64,000 nt of DNA from PNAI01 sp035501735 (lineage in GTDB: Bacteria; Pseudomonadota; Alphaproteobacteria; Rhizobiales; Xanthobacteraceae): positions 1 to 64,000 of the forward strand of contig DATJVR010000025.1 of NCBI GenBank assembly GCA_035501735.1, in the 5' to 3' direction. The notes below the pieces were generated by a model. The model made no database searches and was not told the origin of the DNA. It saw only the letters and a program-made list of their open reading frames with translations. Below, piece by piece: positions 63,919 to 64,000 of the stretch (position 1 is the first letter of the stretch; the number at the start of each line of letters is the position of its first letter). The position numbers were made by a program, and so were the translations under genes.

Positions 63919-64000
63919 CTAGGCACGCTGCTCGTGGGTCCATTCACGGCGGAAGCGGCCGTTGTCGTGCATGAGCAGCACTTCGGCGCTCTCGCCGCGG
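63919..64000 (-). CDS. C-terminal end of an unidentified protein (partial)
   Basis: The last ~26 codons of a minus-strand gene run in from the right edge and stop at a TAG at 63921-63919; the readable end is VLLMHDNGRFRREWTHEQRA. Codon third positions are strongly GC, as in neighbouring genes, and a good terminator lies ~100 bases downstream. Too little is present to name a family. Confidence 0.5.
   Translation of the reverse strand, partial: RGESAEVLLMHDNGRFRREWTHEQRA

Noticed and set aside
1..64000. tRNA, rRNA, CRISPR array, insertion sequence or prophage genes
   Set aside because: I looked for cloverleaf-like segments, regularly spaced repeats, transposase or integrase motifs and phage proteins and found none I could support.

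Overview
The window looks like a chromosomal segment of a soil alphaproteobacterium of the Hyphomicrobiales (Bradyrhizobium/Xanthobacteraceae-like). This is inferred from the high GC, the alphaproteobacterial 5-aminolevulinate synthase HemA, small secreted families typical of this group (DUF992, DUF1236, DUF6894), an Omp25/31-like porin-type barrel, a Bug-family solute-binding protein, and EcfG-type (general stress response) promoter motifs. I see no rRNA, tRNA, CRISPR array, IS element or phage genes.

Layout. 1-5763: sensory locus on the minus strand, with a multi-GAF protein overlapping (ATGA) a membrane Cache-HAMP-GAF-GAF histidine kinase; at about 128-142 the GAF coding sequence flips strand, so the left edge is an inversion or assembly junction. 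6081-6569: lone three-TM protein resembling the Pycsar effector (PycTM) domain. 6599-21935: catabolic island with a Bug protein, alpha/beta hydrolase, three class II aldolases, FAD monooxygenase, luciferase-like monooxygenase, carboxymuconolactone decarboxylase-like protein, GMC oxidoreductase, NMT1-like binding protein, cupin, AroE paralogue, ModA-like protein, DapA-like lyase and a 4,5-dihydroxyphthalate-decarboxylase-like protein. 22010-24892: a class A penicillin-binding protein. 25281-30178: YbdK-type ligase, M24 peptidase/creatinase homologue, and a DUF4062-like/TM/TPR protein. 30307-40034: second catabolic block with an MFS transporter, an orphan molybdenum-hydroxylase large subunit, a DMT exporter, a second dihydroxyphthalate-decarboxylase-like protein, a complete CoxM-CoxS-CoxL-type operon and a cupin.

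40042-46933: a symporter-histidine kinase-receiver fusion, MscL, a LuxR-type HTH-only protein, a membrane AbrB protein and HemA. 47146-50697: a same-strand group of cysteine hydrolase, phosphotriesterase-like hydrolase, short-chain dehydrogenase and extracellular binding protein. 50962-53790: a second, diverged copy of the penicillin-binding protein followed by a secreted protein of unknown function. 55141-59546: many small genes (zinc ribbon, outer-membrane barrel, DUF6894, Tyr/Gly-rich protein, DUF992, DUF1236), three of which have good or plausible EcfG promoter motifs. 59713-63637: trehalose operon otsB - GH15 - otsA with overlapping genes. The right edge holds the last codons of another minus-strand gene with its terminator.

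Together the genes suggest a versatile oligotroph: uptake and oxidation of aromatic or heterocyclic acids through unassigned pathways, several large sensors, and an envelope/osmotic stress region (MscL, trehalose, barrel and small secreted proteins) partly under the general stress sigma factor. Substrates of the catabolic islands cannot be read from sequence alone.
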